Assembly: GCA_003170555.1 (NCBI GenBank)
Contig: PMZC01000089.1
Span: 2,984 to 37,792 of the forward strand
DNA length: 34,809 bases
Reading direction: 5' to 3'
Origin: Deltaproteobacteria bacterium
GTDB lineage: Bacteria > Lernaellota > Lernaellaia > Lernaellales > Lernaellaceae
Every line of letters begins with the position of its first letter. Position 1 is the first letter of the stretch. The position numbers were made by a program, and so were the translations under genes. This document shows positions 14,389-21,766 of this stretch, piece after piece. The notes under the pieces were generated by a model, which made no database searches, was not told the DNA's origin, and worked only from the letters and a program-made list of their open reading frames with translations.

Positions 14389-16095
14389 CTATTGCCGGCA
14401 GCGCGCGAGCATATCGACCGCGGCGTCGTATTGCTCGACACGCGGCTCGGCGCTCACGACGACGTGCAGATAGCGCCGCGTCAGATCGCAGCGGCGTCCA
14501 AGGTAGGACAGATACCCGGCGATGAAGTTCGCCGTCGGATCGCGCGGGTCGCAGGCGAGGGCCTGGTCGGCGGCGAGCGTCGCGCTCACCGGGTCGTCGA
14601 TCTTGACGAACGCCTGCGCCAGCGCGGCCTGCGCGGGACAATACGTCGGGTCGATCTTCACCGCCTGCAACAGCAACTGCACGCCTTGCTGATCGTGCTT
14701 CTCGCGGAAGGCGATCTCCGCCAGCGACGTCAGCGGCTCGGCCCGCCGCGGCCCCAACCGGCGCGCGCGTTCGGCCGCCGGCCGCGCCTCATCCAAACGG
14801 CCGACCCGAATCAGGTGGTAGGCGGCGTTGACGTTGGCGAGAAAACTGCGCGGCTCACGCTGCGCGGCTTGCCGCCAGAGGCGCAGCGGATCGCCCCACG
14901 TCTGCGCGCGCGCCGCCGTCGCCGCGCCGTAAATCGTCAGCGCCAGAACCAGCAGCGCCGCGGCCGCCCGCCGCCGCCGCGCCAATTGCGCGCCGCCCCA
15001 GCCCGCCGCCAGCGCGAACCCTCCGAGCGGCGAATAGAGGTAGCGCTCGGCCATCAGCGTGTCGGACGGCAGCAGATTGGCGAACGGCAGCAGCATCACC
15101 AGGAACCACAGCACGCCCAACGCAAACGCCGGCGCGCGTCGCCGCAGCGCCAGCGCGATCACCGCCAGCGCGATCAACCCGGCGAGGCCGAGCGCGGGCG
15201 CGAGCGACAGCGAACGGTAGATCGTCGGTCCGTACGCCGGCGTCAGCCCGACCGGCCAGAACAACAGCCCGACGTAGCGCCACACGATGACCACGGTGGT
15301 CAGCAGCGAATTCGACAGGCCGCCGGCCGCGTAGTGCGCCGTGCGCGCGACGCCGCTGAGCACGACGGTGCGCGCGATGAGGTACGCCGCGATCACCGCG
15401 CCCAGCGCGAAGAGCACGCGCCGCCCGCGCCCGGACCGCGCGCCGCGCAACACGAAAAACGCGGCGAGCCAGACCCACACGGTCAGCGTTTCTTCGCTGG
15501 CCAGGCAGCCGAGCGCCAGCATCGCCGCCGCGCCGAGCAAATGCCGGCCGCCGCCGCGCCGGTCGTAGCGCAACGCGCCGAGCCAGGCGGCGTAGGCGAA
15601 CACGAGGCCCAGCAAATCGAAGCTGCCGGTGACGTTCGCCACGCGGTCGGCGTGCACCGGATGCAGCGCGAAGATCAGCCCGGCGAGCAGCGCGGCGAGC
15701 GGATCGCGCGCCAGCCGCCAGGCCAAGCCGACGACCATCGCCGACAACAGCGCATGGAACAACAGGCCGGCCGCCTGAAACGGGAGCGCCGAATCGAGAC
15801 CGAATGCGCGGATCAGCGCCGCCAGCGCCAGCGAACGCAGCGGACGATAAAGCCGCGCCTGATCGTGGCCGAATTGTTTCAGCGCGTCGGGCAGCGAACG
15901 CAGCGCCGGATCGGTCTGAATGAAGACGCGGTCGTCGAAGTTGAAGCCGCTGCGCAGCTTGGGCAGATACACGCCCACCGCCACGACGAACACGGCGAGC
16001 GCCGCGGCGAAGACGGCGCGCGGCGTTTTCGTTCCGGCGTTGATCGCTGAAGGCAAACCCGCTCCCGGTGGTGATGTCGTGCTCCACTTTGGCAA
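14389..16095 (-). CDS. TMTC-like multi-pass membrane protein with C-terminal TPR repeats
   Basis: The protein is 568 residues if the TTG at 16095 is the start; a TTG at 16056 with GGGAG upstream is at least as good. About nine to eleven membrane helices fill residues 30-400. Telling segments are GFNFDDRVFI (first loop, acidic pair typical of GT-C enzymes), YRPLRSLALAALIRAFGLDS, ALHPVHADRVANVTGSFDLL and LLPFANLLPSDTLMAERYLYSPLGG. They match the pattern of the TMTC/DUF1736 family, whose animal members O-mannosylate cadherins. The C-terminal 150 residues are TPR-like helices (AYHLIRVGRLDEARPAAERARRLGP and two more units). Bacterial members are presumed glycosyltransferases using lipid-linked sugars. 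It lies 41 bases downstream of a lipoprotein gene on the same strand and may be co-transcribed with it. Confidence 0.8.
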   Translation of the reverse strand: MPKWSTTSPPGAGLPSAINAGTKTPRAVFAAALAVFVVAVGVYLPKLRSGFNFDDRVFIQTDPALRSLPDALKQFGHDQARLYRPLRSLALAALIRAFGLDSALPFQAAGLLFHALLSAMVVGLAWRLARDPLAALLAGLIFALHPVHADRVANVTGSFDLLGLVFAYAAWLGALRYDRRGGGRHLLGAAAMLALGCLASEETLTVWVWLAAFFVLRGARSGRGRRVLFALGAVIAAYLIARTVVLSGVARTAHYAAGGLSNSLLTTVVIVWRYVGLLFWPVGLTPAYGPTIYRSLSLAPALGLAGLIALAVIALALRRRAPAFALGVLWFLVMLLPFANLLPSDTLMAERYLYSPLGGFALAAGWGGAQLARRRRAAAALLVLALTIYGAATAARAQTWGDPLRLWRQAAQREPRSFLANVNAAYHLIRVGRLDEARPAAERARRLGPRRAEPLTSLAEIAFREKHDQQGVQLLLQAVKIDPTYCPAQAALAQAFVKIDDPVSATLAADQALACDPRDPTANFIAGYLSYLGRRCDLTRRYLHVVVSAEPRVEQYDAAVDMLARCRQ

Positions 16096-16136
16096 ATCAC
16101 GGGCGGTGGTCGCAAGGGCGGGGGTAGCCGGCGGAA

Positions 16137-16577
16137 TCAGAGCGTGTCGTCGTCCGTCGCGTCGTCGTCGATCGTGTCGTCGTCGACCGCGTCATCATCG
16201 ACGGTGTCATCGTCAATTATGTCGTCGTCGATCGCGTCATCGTCGGCGGTGTCGTCGTCACCGCCGAAGGCGTGTTCCGGGGCGCATCCGGCGAAGACTT
16301 CGCAACTGTTGTTGTTCTTTTTGTAATTATACATATAGCAGCGCACGAACACTTTCCACAGGTGGCCGCCGTCCTTGCATGAAGCGAGCGCGTCGTCATA
16401 GGAAACCGGGTCGACGCCGTCGAGGCTGACCGAAAACCCGCAGGTGTTGTACCAGGTCGTGAGCGCGCCGGTGCAATTCAGCGGCTTTTCTTCGGATTTG
16501 TGTTTCTTCGCGCAGGCGCCGACGATGACGATGGCGACCACCATCAACAGCAGTGCAAGCGGCAATAATCGACGCAC
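16137..16577 (-). CDS. Small six-cysteine lipoprotein with Asp-rich C-terminal tail
   Basis: I do not recognise this 146-residue family. The GTG start at 16577 follows GGAGGG closely. A signal peptide (RRLLPLALLLMVVAIVIVGAC) ends at lipobox Cys22. The mature domain (about residues 23-105) has exactly six further cysteines (35, 46, 67, 80, 92, 98), enough for three disulfides, and aromatic residues between them. The last 40 residues are repeats of DDD followed by T, A or I (DDDTADDDAIDDDIIDDDTV and on), ending DDDTL; they would be very acidic and may bind calcium or extend from the surface. The same kind of tract sits after the lipobox of the GH36 lipoprotein and near the end of the phospholipase-like protein in this window. 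No catalytic motif is visible. Confidence 0.8.
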   Translation of the reverse strand: MRRLLPLALLLMVVAIVIVGACAKKHKSEEKPLNCTGALTTWYNTCGFSVSLDGVDPVSYDDALASCKDGGHLWKVFVRCYMYNYKKNNNSCEVFAGCAPEHAFGGDDDTADDDAIDDDIIDDDTVDDDAVDDDTIDDDATDDDTL

Positions 16578-16601
16578 GATCCCTCCGCGATTGGCTTTGG
16601 C

Positions 16602-16630
16602 AAACTACAAGCGCGGTCCGACGTTGTCAA
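16602..16630 (-). promoter_or_regulatory. Possible promoter of the six-cysteine lipoprotein gene
   Basis: On the minus strand a perfect TTGACA (16630-16625) is followed after 17 bases by TAGTTT (16607-16602), which matches only three of six consensus positions. The intergenic region 16578-16708 separates divergent genes. On the plus strand TTGAAC (16641-16646) with TGTCAT 17 bases later (16664-16669) could serve the Spy-like gene. Both are weak predictions. Confidence 0.3.
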
Positions 16631-16708
16631 CATCGCGCGCTTGAACCGCGTTCACTAACCGAGTGTCATATCTAGTGAAGACGAAAAAAAGCAGAAAGGG
16701 ACCAAGCG

Positions 16709-17284
16709 ATGAAGAAATATTATCTTGTCGTGGCGATGGCGATCTTGGCGCTCGGCGTGCTCGCGGCGCTGCCGGCGTTGGCGCAGGATCACGGCCAGCC
16801 GCGTCCGCAGACGGGCGAGCCGGCGGGCGGCGACGGCGGGGCGGGGCCGGGCATGGCGCATCCGATGATGGGGCGACACGGCATGGGTCTCGGCGCCGGG
16901 CCGTTCTGGCGCAATCCGATGGTCGCCCAGCACCTGGCGCTGACGCAGCAGCAAATCGACAAGCTGGAAGAACTGCTGACGGCGCACGAACGCGAGATGA
17001 TCAGCCTCGAATCCGAAATGAAGTTGGCCCACTTCGACCTGCAACAGGTGCTCGAGCACAATCCGCCCGATGAGGCCGCGGCGAAGAAGGCCATCGAAAA
17101 CGTGCTGGCGGCCCAACGCCGGATCATGTGGGGGCAACTTAGTTTCCATATCGCGGCGATGAAAATCCTGACGAAAGAGCAAGTCGACAAACTGAATCAG
17201 ATGCGCGGCGGCGAGATGATGCAGCACGGCGGACGCTGGCCGCACCATGACTTCACTCCGCCCGCGGGCGATGGTCCGCATTAG
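16709..17284 (+). CDS. Periplasmic Spy/CpxP/ZraP-like protein (LTxxQ motifs)
   Basis: The 191-residue protein starts with a Sec signal peptide ending LPALAQ (cleavage near residue 25), then a Gly/Pro/Met/His-rich segment (GMAHPMMGRHGMG) that could bind metal. The core is helical, with two LTxxQ-type motifs, LALTQQQIDKLEELLTAHERE and ILTKEQVDKLNQMRG, separated by about 80 residues as in Spy, CpxP and ZraP. Those proteins are cradle-shaped periplasmic chaperones or zinc sensors that respond to envelope stress. The C-terminus is His-rich (MMQHGGRWPHHD), supporting a metal link. AAAGGG lies 8 bases before the ATG. No two-component system is adjacent, so regulation by Cpx- or Zra-like signalling cannot be shown. 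Confidence 0.8.
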   Translation: MKKYYLVVAMAILALGVLAALPALAQDHGQPRPQTGEPAGGDGGAGPGMAHPMMGRHGMGLGAGPFWRNPMVAQHLALTQQQIDKLEELLTAHEREMISLESEMKLAHFDLQQVLEHNPPDEAAAKKAIENVLAAQRRIMWGQLSFHIAAMKILTKEQVDKLNQMRGGEMMQHGGRWPHHDFTPPAGDGPH

Positions 17285-17326
17285 GGGCGGCGCTCCGAAC
17301 GACGGATTCAACCTCCTTCTCCAAAC

Positions 17327-17367
17327 GGGTGCGGTTGCAATGGGGCAGCCGCACCCCTCGTGTTTTT
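17327..17367 (+). terminator. Rho-independent terminator after the Spy-like gene
   Basis: GGGTGCGG (17327-17334) pairs with CCGCACCC (17349-17356), an eight-base-pair GC-rich stem with a 14-base loop in which TTGC/GCAG can partly extend the stem. Six bases downstream comes TTTTT (17363-17367). It lies 43 bases after the stop of the Spy-like gene and would end that transcript. Confidence 0.7.
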
Positions 17368-17407
17368 AGCGGACTAGAAAAGGATAAGAGCGGCAATGCG
17401 GCGAGCG

Positions 17408-17602
17408 TGTCATTCCGACCAAGCCCCGAGTGCATCCGAGGGGCGCGTGGAGGAATCCCTCCCTTGCCAATGCGTCCATCCTTATTCGGCCTGTCCGGTA
17501 AAGCGGAAGGATCATTAATTCAAGGGAGCGATCCCTCCGCTCCGCTTCCACGCTCTGCTTCACGTTGTTTCGCTGCGCTTGGTCGCGTCGGTCGGGATGA
17601 CA
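17408..17602. repeat. 195-bp inverted-repeat element (family B), gene-free region
   Basis: The 399-base gap between the Spy-like gene and mdh is mostly one element. Its ends are a 13-base inverted repeat with one mismatch: TGTCATTCCGACC (17408-17420) and GGTCGGGATGACA (17590-17602). Inside is a second inverted pair of 18 bases with two mismatches: 17448-17465 (GGAGGAATCCCTCCCTTG) and 17521-17538. The layout resembles a miniature inverted-repeat element or the widespread stem-loop repeats that begin GTCATTCCGA. No transposase gene and no obvious target-site duplication are visible. Open frames crossing it have no recognisable content. Confidence 0.65.
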
Positions 17603-17683
17603 CGACGGTGTGCGCTTTCCGTCGAAGTCGGCGGTTTCCCGCAAAGGCGCGGCCATTTTCCAAGGGACCAAACCATGCACACG

Positions 17684-18619
17684 TTAGTTCGCGCAGCACT
17701 TCAGCTTCGCCACCAGTTCGCGCACGGCCGCGGCGGAGTGATCGAGCGCGCTCTTCTCGTCGGGCGACAGGCGCAGTTGGATGATCTTCTCGACGCCGCC
17801 CGCGCCGAGCAGCACCGGCACGCCGAGGTAGATGCCGTCGTAGCCGTACTCGCCTTCGAGGTAGGCCGCGCAGGGCAGCAGGCGCTTCTTGTCTTTGACC
17901 ACGGCCATCACCATTTCCACCGCGCTGGCCGCCGGGGCGAAGAACGCGCTGCCGGTCTTCAGCAGCGACACGATCTCGCCGCCGCCGTTGCGCGTGCGTT
18001 CGATGATCGCGTTCACGCGCTCCTGGCTCATCATCATTTCGAGCGGGATGCCGCCGACGGTGCAGTACTTCGGCAGCGGCGCCATCGTGTCGCCGTGGCC
18101 GCCGAGCACGATCGCCGCGATGTCCTGAACCGACACGCCCAGCTCCAGGCTGATGAAGGTGCGGAAGCGCGAGGTGTCGAGCACGCCGGCCATGCCGACC
18201 ACCCGTTCCTTGGGGAAGCCGCTGATCCGCTTGGCCACGTGGCACATCGCGTCGAGCGGGTTGCTGACGATGATCAGCACGGCGTGCGGCGAGCGCGGCG
18301 CGATCTGCTCGACGACGCCCTTCATGATTTCTTCGTTCTTCGCCAGCAGATCGTCGCGGCTCATGCCCGGCTTGCGCGCGAGGCCCGCAGTGATGACCAC
18401 GACGTCCGAAGCGGTGGTTTCGGCATAATCGTTCGCGCCGATGATCCGCGCGTCGTGGTTGAGCAGCGGCGCCATCTGTTGCAGGTCGAGACCCTTGCCC
18501 TGCGGCATGCCCTCGATCACGTCGACCAGTACGATGTCCCCGAGTTCCTCGACCAGCAGGCGCGCGGCGGTCAGCGAACCGACGTTGCCCGCGCCGACCA
18601 CGGTGATCTTCTTACGCAT
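17684..18619 (-). CDS. mdh: Malate dehydrogenase (LDH-like type)
   Basis: The 311-residue protein is a NAD-dependent malate dehydrogenase that oxidises malate to oxaloacetate in the TCA cycle. It shows the Rossmann start [15 protein letters not shown], the NAD-ribose Asp in LVDVIEG, the substrate loop [17 protein letters not shown] (the Arg in ARKPG is the malate-selecting residue; lactate dehydrogenases have Gln), IVSNPLDAM, and the catalytic His in GGHGDTMAP (about residue 174). The pattern [13 protein letters not shown] is that of the LDH-like MDH group. The ATG at 18619 follows GGAGGGGG. It is divergent from selD, sharing a 122-base upstream region, and has no co-directional partner. It ends in CCAN, with two Cys near the terminus. 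Confidence 0.93.
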   Translation of the reverse strand: MRKKITVVGAGNVGSLTAARLLVEELGDIVLVDVIEGMPQGKGLDLQQMAPLLNHDARIIGANDYAETTASDVVVITAGLARKPGMSRDDLLAKNEEIMKGVVEQIAPRSPHAVLIIVSNPLDAMCHVAKRISGFPKERVVGMAGVLDTSRFRTFISLELGVSVQDIAAIVLGGHGDTMAPLPKYCTVGGIPLEMMMSQERVNAIIERTRNGGGEIVSLLKTGSAFFAPAASAVEMVMAVVKDKKRLLPCAAYLEGEYGYDGIYLGVPVLLGAGGVEKIIQLRLSPDEKSALDHSAAAVRELVAKLKCCAN

Positions 18620-18741
18620 CGGCTTCTTCCCCCTCCGGCGGATAGTTGCGGCGTCGCTCCGCCCGCGCCGAAATATACGGCTCGGCTTGCGCGCGGCGGA
18701 TGACCTCATCTAAGCTTTCTGCAACATCTATGAGGAGCGAC

Positions 18742-19785
18742 ATGGGCGATGTCAAGCTGACCCAGTTGTCCCACGGCGCCGGCTGAGCCTGCAAACTGGC
18801 TCCGGGCGAGCTGGCGAAGGTGCTGGATCAACTGCCGCGGCCGCACGACGCGCGGGTGCTCATCGCGCAAGGCGGCGACGCGGGCGTGTACCTTTTGCGC
18901 GACGACCTCGCGCTGGTGCAGACGGTCGATTTCTTCACGCCCATCGTCAACGACCCGGAAAGTTTCGGGCGCATCGCCGCGGCCAACAGCCTGTCCGATA
19001 TCTACGCGATGGGCGCGACGCCGCTCACCGCGCTCAACGTGGTCGGCTTTCCGCAGCGCGGCCCGCTGGGCATGGCGGTGCTGACCGAGATCCTGCGCGG
19101 CGGCTACGCGAAAGCCGACGAAGCGGGCGTGGCGATCATCGGCGGGCACACTATCGACGACGCGGAACCGAAATACGGCCTCGCGGTGACCGGCGTCGTC
19201 CACCCGCGCGATCTCTGGACCAAACGCGGCGCGCGGCCGGGCGACCGGCTGGTGCTGACCAAGGCGCTGGGGACCGGCCTGCTCGCCACCGCGCTGAAAG
19301 CCGAGATGGGGCCGCCCGACGCGGAGCGCGCGATCATCGACTCGTGCGCGCGGCTGAACGATCGTGCGGCCCGTGCGGCGCGGCGCGTGGGCGTGTACGC
19401 GGTCACCGATGTCACCGGCTTCGGCCTGGCGCTGCACACGCTGGAGATTCTGGAAGCGAGCGGCGTCGGCGGCGAACTGTGGCTCGACGCGCTGCCGCTG
19501 CTGCCCGGCGCGCGCGAGTGTCTGGCGCTGGGCCTCGTACCCGGCGGCACGCACGCCAACCGCGATCACGCGCTGCCGCGGCTGCGGGTGGACGCGGCGC
19601 TGTCCGGCGACGACGTGCTGCTGGCGAACGACGCGCAAACGAGCGGCGGGCTGCTCTTCGCCGTCGCGCCGGAGAAAGTCGACGTTCTGCTCGCCGCCTT
19701 GGCCGAGGAAGGCGTACCGGTCCGCGCGGTGATCGGCCGCGTCACCGAAGAGGCGAACGTGCTGCGGCTGCGGCCCGGCGAGTAA
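18742..19785 (+). CDS. selD: Selenide, water dikinase (selenophosphate synthetase), itself a selenoprotein
   Basis: SelD makes selenophosphate from selenide and ATP, the selenium donor for selenocysteine and selenouridine. The ATG at 18742 follows GAGGAG. The 15th codon is an in-frame TGA (18784-18786) inside HGAG-U-ACKL, exactly where SelD enzymes carry catalytic Cys or selenocysteine followed by the essential Lys (Cys/Sec-x-Cys-Lys). Reading TGA as Sec gives a 347-residue protein, the normal length. Beyond it the ATP-binding features are intact: GGDAGVYLL, QTVDFFTPIVNDPE, IGGHTIDDAEPKYGLAVTG, TDVTGFGLALHTLE and NDAQTSGGLLFAV. A gene caller ignoring recoding would truncate it to start near 18820. 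A candidate SECIS hairpin lies just downstream of the TGA. One base separates it from dus. Confidence 0.95.
18796..18814 (+). promoter_or_regulatory. Candidate bacterial SECIS hairpin in selD
   Basis: Starting nine bases after the UGA, CTGGCTC (18796-18802) can pair with GAGCTGG (18808-18814), seven pairs including two G-U wobbles, with loop CGGGC (18803-18807). Bacterial SECIS elements sit within the coding sequence directly after the UGA and present an apical loop about 15-25 bases downstream to SelB, which agrees with this placement. The loop sequence does not match the E. coli fdhF loop, but bacterial SECIS sequences vary widely. Confidence 0.55.
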
Positions 19786-19786
19786 C

Positions 19787-20764
19787 GTGCACATCGGCGA
19801 TCTCGACTTCGGCGATCACCTGCCGCTGGCGCTGGCGCCGCTCGCGGGCTACACCGACTACGCGTTCCGCCGCGTGTGCCGGCGCTACGGCGTCGATCTC
19901 ACGGTCAGCGAAATGGTCAGCGCCGACGGCCTGACGCTCGCGCGGCGTTCGTCGAAGGGCTGGCGTAAAACGCTGGCGCTGCTCGACGCCGACGAAGCGG
20001 ATCGTCCGTTCGCGGCGCAACTGTTCGGCAAGGAGCCGGCGCGCCTGGCCGAGGCGTGCCGCATCGTGCAAAGCGAGGCGCGCGTCGAGCTGATCGACCT
20101 CAACGCCGGTTGCCCCGTGCGCAAGGTCGTGGCCAGCGGGCACGGCGTGGCGCTGATGCGTGATCCGCCGCTGCTCGGCCGCATTCTCGCGGCGATGCGC
20201 GCGGCCACGACGCTGCCGCTCACCGTGAAGCTGCGCGCCGGCGCCGAGGCGGTGAACGTCGTCGAGTGCGCGCGGGTGGCGGAGCAGGCGGGCGTCGATG
20301 CGATCATCGTGCATCCGCGGCTGCGCGGGCAGATGTTCGCCGGGAAGGCGGACTGGTCGTTGATCGGCGCGGTCAAAGCAGCGGTGCGCGCGCCGGTGAT
20401 CGGCAACGGCGACGTGCGCAGCGGCGAGGACGCGGCGCGTCTGGTGCGCGAAACCGGCTGCGACGGGGTGATGATCGGCCGCGGCGCCGTCGGGCGGCCG
20501 TGGATCTTCGCCGCCGCGCGCGCGGCGCTCGCGGGGCGGGAGTGGACGCCGCCGGATCGCCGCGAGCAGTTCGAGGCGTTGCGGCTGCATCTGGCGACGC
20601 TGGCGGCGTACAAAGGCGAGGCCGTCGCCGTGCGCGAGATGCGCAAGTTCGCGCTGCAAACCGTGCGCGGCATGCACGGCGCGGCCCAGGCGCGGCAGTC
20701 CATCGCGACCGCGCCCGACGCGGCGACGCTGCTGGCGATCACCGAACGGGTGCTGTTAGAATAG
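19787..20764 (+). CDS. dus: tRNA-dihydrouridine synthase (DusB-like)
   Basis: The 325-residue flavoenzyme reduces specific uridines in tRNA D-loops to dihydrouridine. The FMN-binding TIM barrel starts with LALAPLAGYTDYAFRRVCRRYG. The catalytic Cys lies in LIDLNAGCPVRKV (GCPV), followed by the conserved VKLRAG, the flavin-contacting HPR segment VDAIIVHPRLRGQMFAGKADW, IGNGDVRSGEDA and GVMIGRGAVGRPWIF. A C-terminal helical domain begins near residue 245. The start is GTG at 19787, one base after the selD stop, so translation is probably coupled. Subfamily (A, B or C) is judged DusB-like from LNAGCPVRKV and the length, but not firmly. It is in an apparent operon with selD. Confidence 0.9.
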   Translation: MHIGDLDFGDHLPLALAPLAGYTDYAFRRVCRRYGVDLTVSEMVSADGLTLARRSSKGWRKTLALLDADEADRPFAAQLFGKEPARLAEACRIVQSEARVELIDLNAGCPVRKVVASGHGVALMRDPPLLGRILAAMRAATTLPLTVKLRAGAEAVNVVECARVAEQAGVDAIIVHPRLRGQMFAGKADWSLIGAVKAAVRAPVIGNGDVRSGEDAARLVRETGCDGVMIGRGAVGRPWIFAAARAALAGREWTPPDRREQFEALRLHLATLAAYKGEAVAVREMRKFALQTVRGMHGAAQARQSIATAPDAATLLAITERVLLE

Positions 20765-20844
20765 ACGCGCATTTTATTGCCGCGTGGTTAGTTTTTTATT
20801 GGGTCGAAGCGCTTTGTTGCATTAGGCGAAAACGGGGTGGGGAA

Positions 20845-21087
20845 ATGTCGTCATCGTCGGTCGGATCGTGGGAAGCTATGCTCGAATCGTTTTGCCGCCG
20901 GCTGATGCGCGCCGTGCCGTCCGGCGCGACCGGCGACGTGCACGCGACGGTGACGGCGATGGTCGAGGGCGTGCTGCTGCGCACGGCGCTCGACGAAGGC
21001 GGCTGTCAGGTGCGGGCGGCGCGGCTGCTCGGCCTGCATCGCAACACCATCCGGCGCAAGCTCGCCGAGCTCGAGCGTGCGGAATAG
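20845..21087 (+). CDS. Small Fis-family helix-turn-helix protein
   Basis: The 80-residue protein ends with a Fis-type HTH: LLRTALDEGGCQVRAARLLGLHRNTIRRKLAELE. This is the same domain as at the C-terminus of Fis and of NtrC-family activators (A-L-x-x-x-G-x-Q-x-x-A-A-x-x-L-G-x-x-R-N-T-x-R-x-K). The first 45 residues could supply the dimerising helices of Fis. ATG at 20845 is preceded by GGGGTGGGGA. It lies 80 bases after dus and 9 bases before mobB, suggesting co-transcription with mobB. In the gap an imperfect hairpin (ACGCG..CGCGT, 20765-20785) with TTTTTT at 20792-20797 may terminate the dus transcript. Role: probably a nucleoid-associated or local transcription regulator. Confidence 0.8.
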   Translation: MSSSSVGSWEAMLESFCRRLMRAVPSGATGDVHATVTAMVEGVLLRTALDEGGCQVRAARLLGLHRNTIRRKLAELERAE

Positions 21088-21096
21088 GGGGACGTC

Positions 21097-21750
21097 ATGG
21101 GACCGGTGGTCAGCATTGTCGGCACGTCGGGCTGCGGCAAGACCACGCTGATCTGCAAGCTGCTGCCGCTGTTCGCGGAGCGCGGCTATCGTGTGGCGGT
21201 GATCAAACACCACGACGGCGATTTCGCCATCGACCACGAGGGCAAGGACACCTATCGCTTCGCCGCGACGGGCGCGCCCACAGTGATGATTTCCTCGCCG
21301 GGCAAAACGGCGATCGTGCGGCGTAACGCAGCCGAGCCGTCGCTCGACGAACTCATCGCCGCGTTCGCGCCGGACGCCGACCTGATCCTCACCGAAGGCT
21401 TCAAGCACGCCGACGCGCCGAAGATCGAAGTCTGGCGGCAGGGTCAGCCCGACGAAACGTTCGTCTGCTGCGATGACCCGACCTGGCTCGCGCTGGTGAC
21501 CGACTTCCCGCATCACGTGGACGTGCCGGTGCTCGACCTCAATTGGCCCGAGCAGGTGGTCGACTTCATCGAGAACCGCTTCCTCAAATCCGCCAAACCG
21601 CGGCGCGTGCAATTGCTGGTGAACGGCCGGCGCATTCCGCTCAACGCGTACGTCACCGACATGCTCACCGGCGTGGTGCGCGGCGCGGTCTCCTCCCTGC
21701 GCGGCGGCGAGCAGCCCGACCGGATTCTGCTGCGCATCGAAGAAGAATAA
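21097..21750 (+). CDS. mobB: Molybdopterin-guanine dinucleotide biosynthesis protein MobB-like GTPase
   Basis: The 217-residue protein begins with a P-loop VSIVGTSGCGKTTLICKLLP and continues with the MobB-typical RVAVIKHHDGDFAIDHEGKDTYRFAATGAPTVMISSPGKTAIV and DLILTEGFKHADAPKIEVWR. MobB helps MobA attach GMP to molybdopterin, giving the bis-MGD cofactor of DMSO-reductase-family enzymes such as formate dehydrogenase. Typical MobB is about 170 residues. Here an extra 45-residue C-terminal module (VQLLVNGRRIPLNAYVTDML..GVVRGAVSSLRG) follows, which I have a vague memory of seeing in other MobB entries but cannot confirm. No mobA is in the window. The gene sits between a Fis-like regulator and an amidohydrolase, 17 bases before the latter. 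Confidence 0.88.
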   Translation: MGPVVSIVGTSGCGKTTLICKLLPLFAERGYRVAVIKHHDGDFAIDHEGKDTYRFAATGAPTVMISSPGKTAIVRRNAAEPSLDELIAAFAPDADLILTEGFKHADAPKIEVWRQGQPDETFVCCDDPTWLALVTDFPHHVDVPVLDLNWPEQVVDFIENRFLKSAKPRRVQLLVNGRRIPLNAYVTDMLTGVVRGAVSSLRGGEQPDRILLRIEEE

Positions 21751-21766
21751 CGAAAGGCTCGCCTGC

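Noticed and set aside
16141-16262. Low-complexity GTC/GTCATC tract as a sequencing artefact or microsatellite frameshift
   Set aside because: It stays in frame, encodes the same DDDx pattern as two other exported genes in the window, and uses mixed GAT/GAC codons, which argues for selection on the protein.
17366-17680. Minus-strand frame of about 104 codons between the Spy-like gene and mdh
   Set aside because: It lies across the inverted-repeat element and has no signal, domain or ribosome-binding site.
18742-18819. selD read as a truncated or frame-broken pseudogene because of the in-frame TGA
   Set aside because: The TGA is exactly at the catalytic Cys/Sec codon of SelD, flanking residues are conserved, the frame is unchanged and a ribosome-binding site precedes the ATG. 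Recoding explains it better.
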